Of a stretch of DNA of 64,000 nt, positions 13,502 to 25,002 are shown piece after piece; the first letter of the stretch is position 1, and each line of letters opens with the position of its first letter. Origin of the DNA: Corynespora cassiicola (lineage: Eukaryota; Ascomycota; Dothideomycetes; Pleosporales; Corynesporascaceae); NCBI GenBank assembly GCA_022059125.1, contig JAEUWY010000006.1, forward strand, positions 3,038,001-3,102,000, given 5' to 3'. A program made the translations under genes and the position numbers. Under the pieces are notes generated by a model. The model searched no databases and was not told where the DNA came from. It saw only the letters and a program-made list of their open reading frames with translations.

Positions 13502-16500
13502 TTTTTTTTTTAACAGTATATAACTTTATATACTGTTATACCCGTAGATAAAAATAATAGTAATTATAAATATTTATTTTATATTTTAGTCTCTATTTAA
13601 AAAATACAGTTTATATTTTTAAATTTTTAGTAGTTTATAGTAGAATATAATAACTTTATAGTTAAAAAATTATATTTAGTTTAGATATTCTATTTTATTA
13701 CTATCTATAATAAAATATAATAATTTTAGTTATTTAATTTAGTAGTTAAAACTTATTAATTTAATTTATTAAAGTTTACTATAGTTTATAGCAGTTTTTT
13801 CTATTTACTATAAAAGTTAAAATTTAATACTTTATTTTTTAGTAGACTACTATAAATTATAGTAGATATAATTATAACTAGTTTTACTTTTTTAAAATTA
13901 AATTAAAGTTATTTTATTATAGTAAAAAAAATAAAAGTAAAAAAATAGAATATTAAAAAAAGTTATAGTAAAAAAGTTTTAATAGAAAAAAAGTAAAAAT
14001 ACTTTTTAAAAATATATAAAAAGTTTTTTTAACATTTTCTAGTTTTTAGTTTTTTTTTTCTACTTTTTATTTTTAATTTAGTAAGTTTTTTAAAAAATTT
14101 TTACGCTTTTTATTTTAAAGTATTATAAAATACTGTACTTTATTATATTTTTTATTATAAAATATTATAAAGTATTACAGTTTATAATACTCTATAATAT
14201 TCTATAATATTTTATTTTATTATATTATAGTTCTAACTAATTAGTTTAGAAACCGTATACGTAATAATTAAACTATTTTAAATTTTTTTACTTTTTAATA
14301 ACTTATTTTACTTTATTATTATTTATTATAAACTTTACTAAATTTAAAAATAATATTTTAAATAATAGCAGATTTACTTATTATATTTATACTTATTATA
14401 TTTTTTTTTTAGTAAAAAAAGTATTAATTTTTTAGACAGATTAGTTATTTATATTCTGTTTTTAATAAGTTTACTAAAAATCTTTATATAAAATAGTTAG
14501 TTAAAATAGATAAAAATAAAGTATTACTATTTAAATAGTGTTTTAAGTGCTTTATTAGCAACTAAAAATATTATACAGTAAATTTCTATTTTTTTTATAA
14601 CTATTTTAAGCTGTTCTTAGCTATTATAAAGCTTTTTAATTTATTTTTAAATTTTTAAAATTTTTTATAATAAATATAATATAATTTATAATTTTCTGCT
14701 TAAAATCCGCTGTAGTTACTATATAATTTAAATTACTATAGTTTTTAATAAAACTAAAGTAGTTACTAAAAAAGCTTATTATAAAAAAATTTACTTTTAG
14801 AATAATAAAATAGAAATTTAGTAATTTAAGTTAATTTATATTTATAAAACGTTTTTTAAATATTTTTTATAGTAATTTTTTTAAAAAATTTTATTTTAAA
14901 GTATTTTAGGCTATTCTAATATCTTATAAAAAATTTATTTTTTATAATATTTATTTAATATTATATAATAGTATAGTTTCTGCTAATAACACTCTGCAGT
15001 TTAAAATACGCTTTAGTAAATATAAATAAAATTTTAAAAGTATTACTGCTAAAATAAAAGTTAAAAAATATATTTTTAAAGTTTTTATATCCATTTAAGT
15101 TAAAACTAACTAAAAAAATAATAATACGCTTAAAAAAAAGTAAAATAACTTATTATACGCTATAATAGCTTATACTAATATTTTTTTTAAAATTATAGTA
15201 GTAAAACTATTTTTAGTTTAGCTGCTGCGGCCGGCTAAAAAAAAAATAAAAAAAATTTAAATTATTAATTTTAAAGCTAAACGTGCGCGTGCTTTAAAAA
15301 ATAAAAAAAATATTTTTATAAAAAAAATTAAAAAGTTTTAAAAATAAATTAAGTTTTTTACTACAGCCTATACCTAGTTAATATATAGTAGTATAAATTA
15401 GTATAAGTTTTTATAAAGTATTATAGCGTAAAAAAGTTTTTTTTAGTTTTTTTTAGTTTTTTTTTTAATTTTATAGTTTTTTTTAAAGTATATAGGTAAT
15501 ACCCAGAGTTTTTAGTAGCCTTTTATCTAGTTTTTAAGTAGTTTTTTATAATATAAATTTTTTTACTCTAATATTTTTTTTTATATTTTTTTATAATATT
15601 TTTTAGTTTTTTATAAGTTATTTTAAACTATAATAGACTAGTAATATTTTTATAAGTTTTTTTAACTTTTTTATATAGTTTTTAATTCTGTATTTTTTTA
15701 GAATTATAACGCTATTAAACACTTTTTTATATAAAAAACCTAATATTGTTTTTAGAAAAAATTATAAGGTAAAAATAGCTATAGTTTTTATTTTTTATTT
15801 TTTAGCTAAATTTCCGGATACTAGCGTACTTAAAAGTTGTCTAGCTTTTTTCTAAATATATTAATTTATTATAAGTTATAATAGGGCATTATAGCGTAAA
15901 ATAGCTTATTTTTTTTTTATTTATTAGTTTTAAATACTTTTTTATTTTTAAAAATTATTAATCGCGCTAGTATTTATATTTAGTTTAAATTTTTAAAAAA
16001 AAAATTTTTAAAGTAACTTTTTTATTTTACTAAATATTCTTAAATACTAACTAAAACATTTTTTTAATTTAGTATTTTTTTAATAAAATAAATATTATTA
16101 TTTATTATACGTAATATGTCTACTAGTAGTTTATTTTAAAATTATATTATCTTTTTTTTAGTATATTTTTTTAGTAATAATATATAGAAAACTAAATAGA
16201 TACTTTATACTTTAAATAAATTTACTTTATATATATTTAGTCTAATTTAGGCTATAATAGTTTTTAGTTTTATATATTTCTAATTTAGCTTTTTTTTTAG
16301 CTTTGTTAAGCGTATATACTTATTTAATATATACACTTTATTTTTTATTACTAAAAAAAATACTTTCTTTTTCTGTTAAAATACTTTTTTTAATACTTAT
16401 TTACTATTTTAATTTTTTAGTAATATTCTACTTATAAAATAAATACTTTTACTACTAAATTATTTTTTAAGTATAATTTTTTACTATTTAAAAATATTCC

Positions 16501-18399
16501 GGGCTAGTTTAGCGTTTTTAAATCTATTTTATAGTATATTTAAAATAATATAATTATAGTAGTTACGTGTACGCTGTTATTATATATAAATTTTATAATT
16601 AATAATTAAATTACTTAGTTATTTTATTTTAAGTAATAATAGTATCTAAAATACTGTTTTAAAGTCTAATTCTATTTCTCTATTTATTTATCTGTTTTAA
16701 AATAATAAATAAAAAATAAAATTTTGAAAGTACTTAAGTAATAATAAAAACTATTTTAATACTTAAAATTTATTAAAAATTTTTAATCTAAAATAATATT
16801 TTTTAGAGTTTTATAAAATTAGATTATTTTTTTTATTTAGATTTAAGCTAAATTTTAAGCAGTTTAATTTACTTAAACTAAAATATAGTAAATTATTTTT
16901 ATTAATTAGTTTACTACTACTAATATTAAGTTATATATTTAGCTAAAGTACTTTAATAAAAAAAGTTTAGTAATAAAGTTTATTATAACGTTTAATTACA
17001 GCTTATTAAAAATTAAAAATTTTTTTAATAAACTATAAAAGCAGTATTTAGCTATAATTAATTTTTTATATTTTAAATAGTTATTACAGTACACTTCTAC
17101 ATTCTTTCTAATCTTTTTTTAATAGTATTTATATCTAATTTTCTCTAACGTTTTTTTCACTCTAAAATAACTTACTATTAAACTATTATAGTATTTCTAA
17201 AATACTTTAGTTTTTTTCTAATCTATACTTAGTTATAATTTTAACTAGTTAGTTATTTAATATTATTTTAAAGTAAAAATAAAAAATTACTTTCTTTTTT
17301 TAAAAAAGTTTTTTATTTATTTTTTTTACTGTTTTTACTGTAAAAATCTAAAATTAAAATATTTTTTTAAACTTTCTTTTTCTATTTTTTTTTTAGATAG
17401 TTTTTTTTTAATATAAAGTTCTAAAAGCCTTTGATATTTTATCTAAAATATTTTAGTACTATCTATATATTTTTTAGATAATTTTATAATTATTACTAGT
17501 ATTACAGAGTTTTATAAAAATTTCTGGGTTATTATAGCTTATAATAGCTCTATATAGGCTTTATTACTTTTTTATAATAGTTATTAAATTTTTTTTATAT
17601 AATTTAGTTTTTTTAATAAGCCGTCCGCAGAGTTTAGCTTCTCTAAATAATAAATTATAATAAAATTATACTTTATAAATTTTTTATATACTTTAATTTA
17701 GCAGTAGTTAAATATTTTTATTTTTATAAACTATTTAAAGTTATTATAGTCTATAAAAAGCTTAAATAATATTTTTTAAAAATAGTATTACTAATAAAAC
17801 AGACTTTTATCTATTATAAGTAATTTTTTATTATAAATATTATAATTATATTTAGCTTAGTCTATTTTTCTTAAAAAGAATCTAATAGATTTTTATTAGT
17901 TTTATCTATTCTAGTCTAGGTTTTTTTAGCTTATAATACTATAAATTACGCTTTTTAAAGCGTTTATTTTAACTTTTATTAGTTTTTAAAAATTAAAATA
18001 AGCTAAAATTAAAATTAAAAAAAAAGCATTTTTTATTTATATAAAAGCTTATTCTACTTTTTAATTAAAATTAACTTTTACGTTTATTTTTTTTTTTAAA
18101 ATATAGCTGCTTTTAGCCGCGTTTAGTTTTTTTTAAATTATTTTAGTTAATAGTAAAGTAATATAAAAAAAAATTAGTAATAAACTTTCTATAGTAATTT
18201 ATAAAACTAATAAATACTCTAATATTTTTTACTATTTTTAGTATTAATTAGTCTTAAATTATTTTAACTTTTTTTAAATTAATTTTAATTTTTTTTAAAT
18301 ATATTATATATTTTAGATATTTTACCTATTATATATAGAATTTACATTTACTAAGTTTTATATATAATTTAGCTTATTTTAGTTTTTTTAAGACTTCTC

Positions 18400-18850
18400 T
18401 AACGTAACCTATATAAGCCTTTTTTATATTAGAATAAACTAGAATATTATCTAGATATATAATATATATTATATTAACTAGCTCTGCTAGAGTTTAGTTA
18501 ATATAAAATTAAAAAATAGCAGAAATATTAGTTAGACTAAAAAACATTATAAAATATTTAAAATAACTATATTTTATTCTAAAAGCTGTTTTTTATTTAT
18601 TGCTTTTTTAAATATATATTTTATAATATATTTTTTAAATATTTAGCTTTATAAACTATTTTACTTTTAATAATTTTTTTTAAAATTTAGCTATAAGTAG
18701 TAATAAGTGCTAGTTTTTAATTGTTATTTTATTTAAATTTTTATAATTAATATATAGTTATAAAATTCTATTTTTTTTTATAAAAAAAATAAATACTCTA
18801 GCTAAAAATTTTAACTGTTATATTTATTTTTTCTAAAAATACTTTTTTAT
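18400..18850 (-). pseudogene. Reverse transcriptase remnant of Gypsy-2
   Basis: On the minus strand a VIVYLDDILVYS-like block is readable near 18,440-18,470 and frames around it contain many TAG/TAA codons. The surrounding sequence is not a copy of the Gypsy-1 reverse transcriptase, so this is a separate gypsy family. Confidence 0.6.
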
Positions 18851-20218
18851 ATATTTACAAAAATATTTTAGTTTAACTATTAATATATTATAAAGCAGTT
18901 AGTAAAATAGATTTATACTAAATTACAGCTCTATTATAAAATCTTAGTTACTGTATATAAATAGTACTAATATTTTATTAGGCTTAGCTATATTTTTAAA
19001 TTTTTAATACTTTAGTTTTAAAATAAACGTTTTTAACTTAAACGCTAATATATTTTAAAATTAACTAATTAAATAAATATAAATATCTATATTAAAACTT
19101 AAAAATAAATTTTTAAACTAATTTACGTTCTCTATAGCTATTTTAATATATTTTAAACTACTATAGCTTTTAATATTTTTAAAAAGTATTTTTTAGCTTT
19201 AAAAATTTAACTTTAAGTTAAACTAATTAATTTAAAATAGTTTTAAATATATTAGCAGTTTTTTAAAATTAGTAACTATAAATAAAATTTTATAAATCTG
19301 TATTTTATTTTTTAAATTTTTAATATATATTTCTGTAACTATAAATCTATAAATAGTATAATTTAATTTATTTAAAAATAATAAAATAATTTTTAGTATA
19401 AAATAAATAACTAAATTCTGTTTTTTCGCTACTATTACTAAAATAATATTAAATTATACTTTACTATCTACTATAGTATTTAGCTTTATAAAATTTTTTA
19501 TTTTTACTTTAAAAAAAAGTAGCGTAAGTTTTTTAATATTTAGTATTTTTTTAAAATTTTTTAACTTTTTTACTTATATTAAATTAATATAAGCTAAAAG
19601 GTAGAAATCTAATCTCTCTAGCTTTTAGCTTTTCTTTTTTTATTAAAAAAATAAACTTTTTTTTTGCTTTATTTAGGTAATAAAATATAATATAATTTTA
19701 TTTTTTATAAGTATAGCACACTATATCTATTTTAGACTTTTTTTTATACTTTTAAAATATTTTAGCCTATTATAAATTAATTTTTTTTTTTTTTTAGCTT
19801 AACTTTGTAGAATTAGAACTTATTAGTATACTAAATTTTTACTTATTTTTTTTAATTTTTTTTTTATTTTATTTTTCTATAACAAATCTCTATAAATTCT
19901 ATTCGCTTTCTACTTTACTTATAAAAAATCTAAATAATTTTATTAAAAAAACTATTATAATTTATATTAGACTTTTTCTAAAAATATTTTAGTAAATTTA
20001 ACTACTATTTTATAAAAGTTTAATTTTTTTATTTTAATTTATAAAAGCTAAAAGTAATTAAAAAAATTTATTAAAAACTATAAAAAATTTTATTTATAAG
20101 TTTTAATAAAGTTATAAACAGATTACTTACGTTTTTTTACTATATTTAATACTTTTAGTTTTTTTTTTTTTAAATTTTACTATATAAAAGCTTAATATAA
20201 ATTATTCCAGTATATATA

Positions 20219-20435
20219 CAGAGGGGTGACATTAAAAAAGAGTAATCGAAAAAATAGCACTTTTTAAACTTCTATAACTTTTTAACTAAACTAGCTATTT
20301 TTAAAAAAAAAAAAAAGTTATATAGAGATTTTTCTAGTCTTTTATTATAGCTAAAAAAAGAAATTGCTAATATAATAATAATAAGCTTAAAAGTTAGAAA
20401 AAAATTAAACTAAAAAAAAGAGTAAAATTAAAATC
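20219..20435 (+). repeat. Left terminal inverted repeat of the Tc1/mariner element
   Basis: About 217 bp are mirrored at 22136-22352 with only a few differences (for example GCTAAAAAAAG against GCAAAAAAAAG). Long TIRs with internal repeated motifs are known in several Tc1-like groups. The outer 40 bp also occur in decayed form at 32,420-32,550. Confidence 0.85.
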
Positions 20436-20689
20436 TAATTTATTTTTTATTAATAAAATTTTTTAAACTTTTTATTTTACGCTAACTATATTTAGCTAAG
20501 TCTATATTACGTAAGCAAAAAACTGGAGCTAGATATTTATTTTAATATTAAAAAAATAAAGTTTAAAAAATAAAGTTTTGCTTATATAAGCACTAATTAC
20601 ATAATAATAAACTAGTTAAATTAGTATAAAAATAAATATTTCAAAAATTTAAACTTAAATCTCTATTTCCTCTGAACACAGATAAGATA

Positions 20690-21953
20690 GAACCTCAATT
20701 TTCAACATATGAAGAAAAAGTTAATCTTTTATATAAAGCTAATACATCTATTATAACTATTTCTAATATATTAAATAAAAGTAAAAAAAGTATTTATAAT
20801 ACTATACAACGTATTAAAAGAAAAAAAAAATTATTTAATAGCATAATAAGAGATAGAAATTAGAATAAAATAAAGCTATTAAAAAGAGATAAAAGAATTA
20901 TAAATAGGGATTTAATTAAAAGCCCTAAAAAAACAAATAAAAGAATATTATTAGAAAATAATATAAAAATATCTAAAAGAAGCTTACAAAGATATTTAAA
21001 AAAAGAAAATTATAGTATAAATATTAGTACTAAAAAACCGTATTTAAATAAAAAAAAAGCTAAAATAAAATTAAAATACGCAAAAAAACAATTAAAAAAT
21101 ATAGAAAATATAAATTTAAATAAAATTATATTTTCTGACAAGTTAGTAATAGAAAAAGGCTTAGGTTCTAGACAGAAATATATAAGAAAAAAGAGAAATA
21201 AACGAATAGGAGTTAAATTAGCTTTTATAAAATCAAATTGTAAGTAAAAAAAAAAAAATTAAAAAAATTAAAATTAATTAAAAATTAATTATAATTTTTT
21301 AATTTAATTACTTTTTTAAAAAAATTAATACTAATTAAATTATAGCTCGAGATATTGTTATATTAGTATAGGGAGCTATTTGGATAGGAGGAAGATTAGA
21401 ATTAGTATTTATTAAAACACCTAATTCTAAAAATAACTTTAATAATACGGATTATATACAAAAAGTATTAAAATCTATTATTAAAAAACAAATAAAACCC
21501 AGTTAGTTTATATACCTTTTTTTTATTTTTAAAATTTTTATAAATATATTTAATTAATATATTTATAAATATTTTAAATTTTAAAATTAATATAAATACT
21601 AATTAGTTTATAGACTGGAAATTTCAACAAGATAATTCAAAAATTTATACAGCTAAACTAGTTTTAAAATAGTTTAAAAGAAATAAAATTAAATTATTTA
21701 AACATCCAGCTTATAGCCCAGATTTAGCACCTATAGAAAATATCTAAGCTATACTAAAAAATAATTTAAAAAAATTAAATCCTAATTTATTAGGCAAAAA
21801 AAATAATAAAAAAGATAATACTTTATTTATAAACGCTATAAATAAAGAATAGAATTTAATTCCACAAAAAATAATAGATAATTATATATTATCTTTACCT
21901 AGGCGTTGGGAAGCAGTTATTAAAGCTAACGGGTATTATACAAAATATTAATA
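20690..21953 (+). pseudogene. Tc1-type DDE transposase, lightly RIP-damaged
   Basis: The frame opens near 20,690 with a helix-turn-helix-like region and continues into a SKRSLQRYLK block, as in Tc1 transposases. The catalytic triad sites are visible: FSDK near 21,133 (usually FSDE), WKFQQDN near 21,615-21,640, and SPDLAPIENI near 21,715-21,745, a spacing that fits DD34E. The end reads RRWEAVIKANGYYTKY. Two AT-rich breaks, about 21,241-21,344 and 21,505-21,613, look like introns. Several Trp codons before conserved positions are TAG, as expected from TGG under RIP. As it stands the protein cannot be made. Confidence 0.8.
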
Positions 21954-22135
21954 ATTTCATTAATTATTAATAGATTTATATAATTTAATTTTTTAAAAAA
22001 AAAATTTCTATTATTATTTTTCTTTTTTTTTAAATAAAAAAGTTATACTTAAAATTTATGTATATATATATATTATATACAGATTCATAATTTTTAAAAA
22101 AAATAAAAATCTTACGCTAGAAAAAAAATAAATCA

Positions 22136-22352
22136 GCTTTTAACTTTACTCTTTTTTTTAGTCTAATTTTTTTCTAACTTTTAAGCTTATTATTATTATA
22201 TTAGCAATTTCTTTTTTTTGCTATAATAAAAGACTAGAAAAATCTCTATATAACTTTTTTTTTTTTTTAAAAATAGCTAGTTTAGTTAAAAAGTTATAGA
22301 AGTTTAAAAAGTGCTATTTTTTCGATTACTCTTTTTTAATGTCACCCCTCTG
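22136..22352 (-). repeat. Right terminal inverted repeat of the Tc1/mariner element
   Basis: This is the reverse complement of 20219-20435, ending GTCACCCCTCTG followed by TA. Confidence 0.85.
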
Positions 22353-22993
22353 TATATTATATACGTCTTCTAAAAAGTTTTTACATTTTTACTTATATAT
22401 TATAAACTAAATAATACTTTTTATTTATCTGCTTTAAAATATTATAAATTTTTTATATAATAGTTTTTATTATCGCGGAGCTATTAGTTATAATTTACTC
22501 TATTTTTTTTTTATAATAATAAAATAGTTTAAAATATAGTAAATTTATCTGTTTTAATACAGAATAAGCTATTATAATAATTTTTATATTATTTATAGCT
22601 TTATTAAAAGCTGTTATATCGCCCTGCTTATATCTATAGCATAATTTAAATAGTTATTATAATTTTTTTTATTATTATTTATTTTTAAACTATTAGTATA
22701 ATTTTTTTAATATTTTTAGTATTTTAAATTAAAATAAAGTATTTTTTTTAATTTTAGTAATAATAAAATCTCGTGATTTTTACTAAGTTTTACTAATTTA
22801 GTATTATTTTATTATTATTTATAGTTATTTTTTTATTTTTAACTGCTTTTTCTGCTACCGCCGTAGTAAAAAATACTAATTTTTATTTTTTTAGTATTTT
22901 TAAAAGTACTAAATAAAGTTTATAAATCTGTATAGTTATTAGCTATAATAGTTTAACGCTATTTATTTTATACTGTACAATAAGTAATTTAAA

Positions 22994-23210
22994 TATTAAA
23001 TATAAACTTAAAATAAAATATAAAAGTTATAATAATACGGATAAACAGATAAAAAAGACTAAATTATATATTATTATATAAAAAAAAGATAAATTACTGC
23101 TAAAACAGCTTATAATAACTTAAAGATATATACTATCGCGCTTATAACTAAGCTAACTTAAAACACTCTATAATAAGCTATAATAAATTATAATAAAACA
23201 CAGCTTTACA
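22994..23210 (-). repeat. LTR of Gypsy-2 (right copy)
   Basis: These 217 bp are directly repeated from 13283-13501. The unit ends in the intact terminus TTTACA immediately before the GTATT duplication. For the minus-oriented element this is the 5' LTR. Confidence 0.88.
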
Positions 23211-23639
23211 GTATTATACAGAATATATTTAAATTTTCTATTACTAAAAATTAAAAAAAAAAAAATTAAGCTAGTTATAAGTTAAGTAATAAATAAATTA
23301 AAAAAATTATAAAAACTTTATAAATAATTATAAAAAAAATATTAAAACAGTATAATATAAAACTATTTTTTATATTAACTAAAAACAAAAAATAGCACTT
23401 TAGCTAAAAAAAAAAAATTTTTAAATAATATAACTAAGTAAAAAATTTAATCACGTTAATGTTAGATTATTTTTAATTCTAAAATAAAAAAAACTAGTTA
23501 ACTATAAACTTTAACTTTCTGCTAATATTAAAATATATTTAGTATTTTATGTATTACTACTAAAATCTACTAATACTAAAATACTAGTTTAAAAATACTT
23601 TTATTATAAAATAGAAAAAAAAGTTAAATTTAAAGTTAA

Positions 23640-23800
23640 AGTACTATTAGACTACTGCGAAATTAAGCAAAAAAAATTCTAAAATAAATAGTTTATTTAC
23701 AAATTTTTAGTTAAATAAAAAGAATACTTTAATTTAGAAAATATTTAGAAACTAAAAAAATTTTTATAAAATTATTAGTAACTGCTAAAAAAATATTAAA
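23640..23800 (+). pseudogene. Chromodomain remnant of Gypsy-1A
   Basis: Beyond the Gypsy-2 insertion the pol frame resumes. Near 23,640-23,800 it shows a FLVKWKGY-like block (Trp now a stop) followed by an ENTWEP-like block. This is the signature of an integrase C-terminal chromodomain, so the family is a chromovirus. Integration targeting to heterochromatin is a known property of such domains; here it is only inferred. Confidence 0.65.
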
Positions 23801-24458
23801 AAAAATATATTATTTACTACTATATAGAGTTAGAATAAAAGAACTTACCTATAAAAAAGAAGTTTATTTTTTAGAAATAATTAGAATTTTAATAATATAA
23901 AATAATTATTAAAAAATTTAAAAATTTAAAAAATAAATTAGTTTACAGTTGCAGCGCTAGTAAAAGCTTTAAAATTTATTAAAACTATTTTTTAGTTTAG
24001 CGCTTTTAGCGTTTTTAGCTATTTTAACTTTTTTTAATTTTTAAATTTATATTAAATAACTTTTACTTTTTTTAAAAAATTTTTTTTTATTTTTATAAAT
24101 ATTTTAGCTTAAAACGCGTATTATATATCTATACTAAAATAGTTTTAGCTAAATTTTTTTTTTTTAAAATAGCTTTAGTTACTTTTTTAGCTTATTTATT
24201 TTAAAGTTAATTTTAAAAAAGTTAAAAAGTAAAATATTAACTAGTATATATAACTAACAGCCTGCGTGCTTATAATTTCTATATTTTTTATTTAGTAATA
24301 ATAGCTTATAAGTTAAATTATTTTTTGCGTAACGTTTGCAAGTAACTATTATAATAATACTTTAAATATTAATATAATTTTTATTAATATAATAATAAGC
24401 AGTACTGCGTAATAATATTAAATTAGCTTATAAAAATATTAAATTAAAAAAAAAATAA

Positions 24459-24632
24459 CATTATAAATTTAAAAAAGTAGGCAGCGCAGACGACGCTTTT
24501 AAAAAATAGCTAATAATAAATACTAATAGTAAATACTTATTATTTTACTAAACTAAAATAAATTATATAACAGTTTTATAAAAATATTAATACTAAAAAA
24601 AGTTTAGTATAGAATTTTTAGAATTTATAACT
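24459..24632 (+). repeat. 3' LTR of Gypsy-1A, first fragment
   Basis: These 174 bp correspond to 6278-6451 of the 5' LTR. The fragment ends with TAACT, the target site of Gypsy-1B. It still keeps the recognisable GCAGCGCAG-type core found in the 5' LTR. Confidence 0.85.
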
Positions 24633-25002
24633 TATTAAAGCTGTGCTATAGGCTATAAGCGAGGCTAGAAAGCAAATAGCTGCTTAAGTTAATTTTTAGA
24701 AATAAATACTAGTAAAGTTATATAAATAAAATAATATATAATATATTATACAGATTTCTGTATTAGCGATAGAGCACAATAAATTAATAGTTAATTCTAA
24801 ATAATAAATTTACTAATAAAGTAAATATAATTATAAAGTATAATTATGCGAACTATATATATATACCTAAAACTTTCTACTTAGTACTGTTTAGTTACTT
24901 AGTACTACTAAGTAGACTAATTAACTAAGTATATTACGTAACTAGCTATAGCGGTATAACTCTATTAGCTTTATTATTAGCCTATATTTATAGCTTATAA
25001 TA
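24633..25002 (-). repeat. LTR of Gypsy-1B (left copy)
   Basis: These 370 bp begin TATTAAAGCTGTGC and end GCTTATAATA. They are a direct repeat of 31071-31440. About 155 bp at the sense 5' end (the U3 side) have no counterpart in the LTR of Gypsy-1A. Confidence 0.88.

Larger units (their letters stand above)
20219..22352 (+). mobile_element. Tc1/mariner transposon with long TIRs, nested in Gypsy-2
   Basis: This 2134-bp element begins CAGAGGGGTGACATT and ends with the reverse complement, with TA on both sides (20217-20218, 22353-22354). The inverted repeats are nearly identical over about 215 bp. The interior keeps many CpA and some TGG codons that are lost everywhere around it, so it arrived late and suffered little RIP. 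It encodes a Tc1-type transposase in plus orientation (20690-21953) that still contains in-frame stops. Confidence 0.92.
13283..23210 (-). mobile_element. Gypsy-2: second Ty3/gypsy element, nested in Gypsy-1A
   Basis: It is flanked by GTATT at 13278-13282 and 23211-23215. Its LTRs are 13283-13501 (219 bp) and 22994-23210 (217 bp), aligned base for base apart from C/T and G/A changes. Sister copy Gypsy-1B shows the uninterrupted target. The element runs on the minus strand: a YLDD-type reverse transcriptase block is readable near 18,440-18,470. It hosts a Tc1/mariner element at 20219-22352, so its own length is about 7.8 kb. Other parts of the internal region give no domain I can name. It is inactive. 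Confidence 0.88.
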
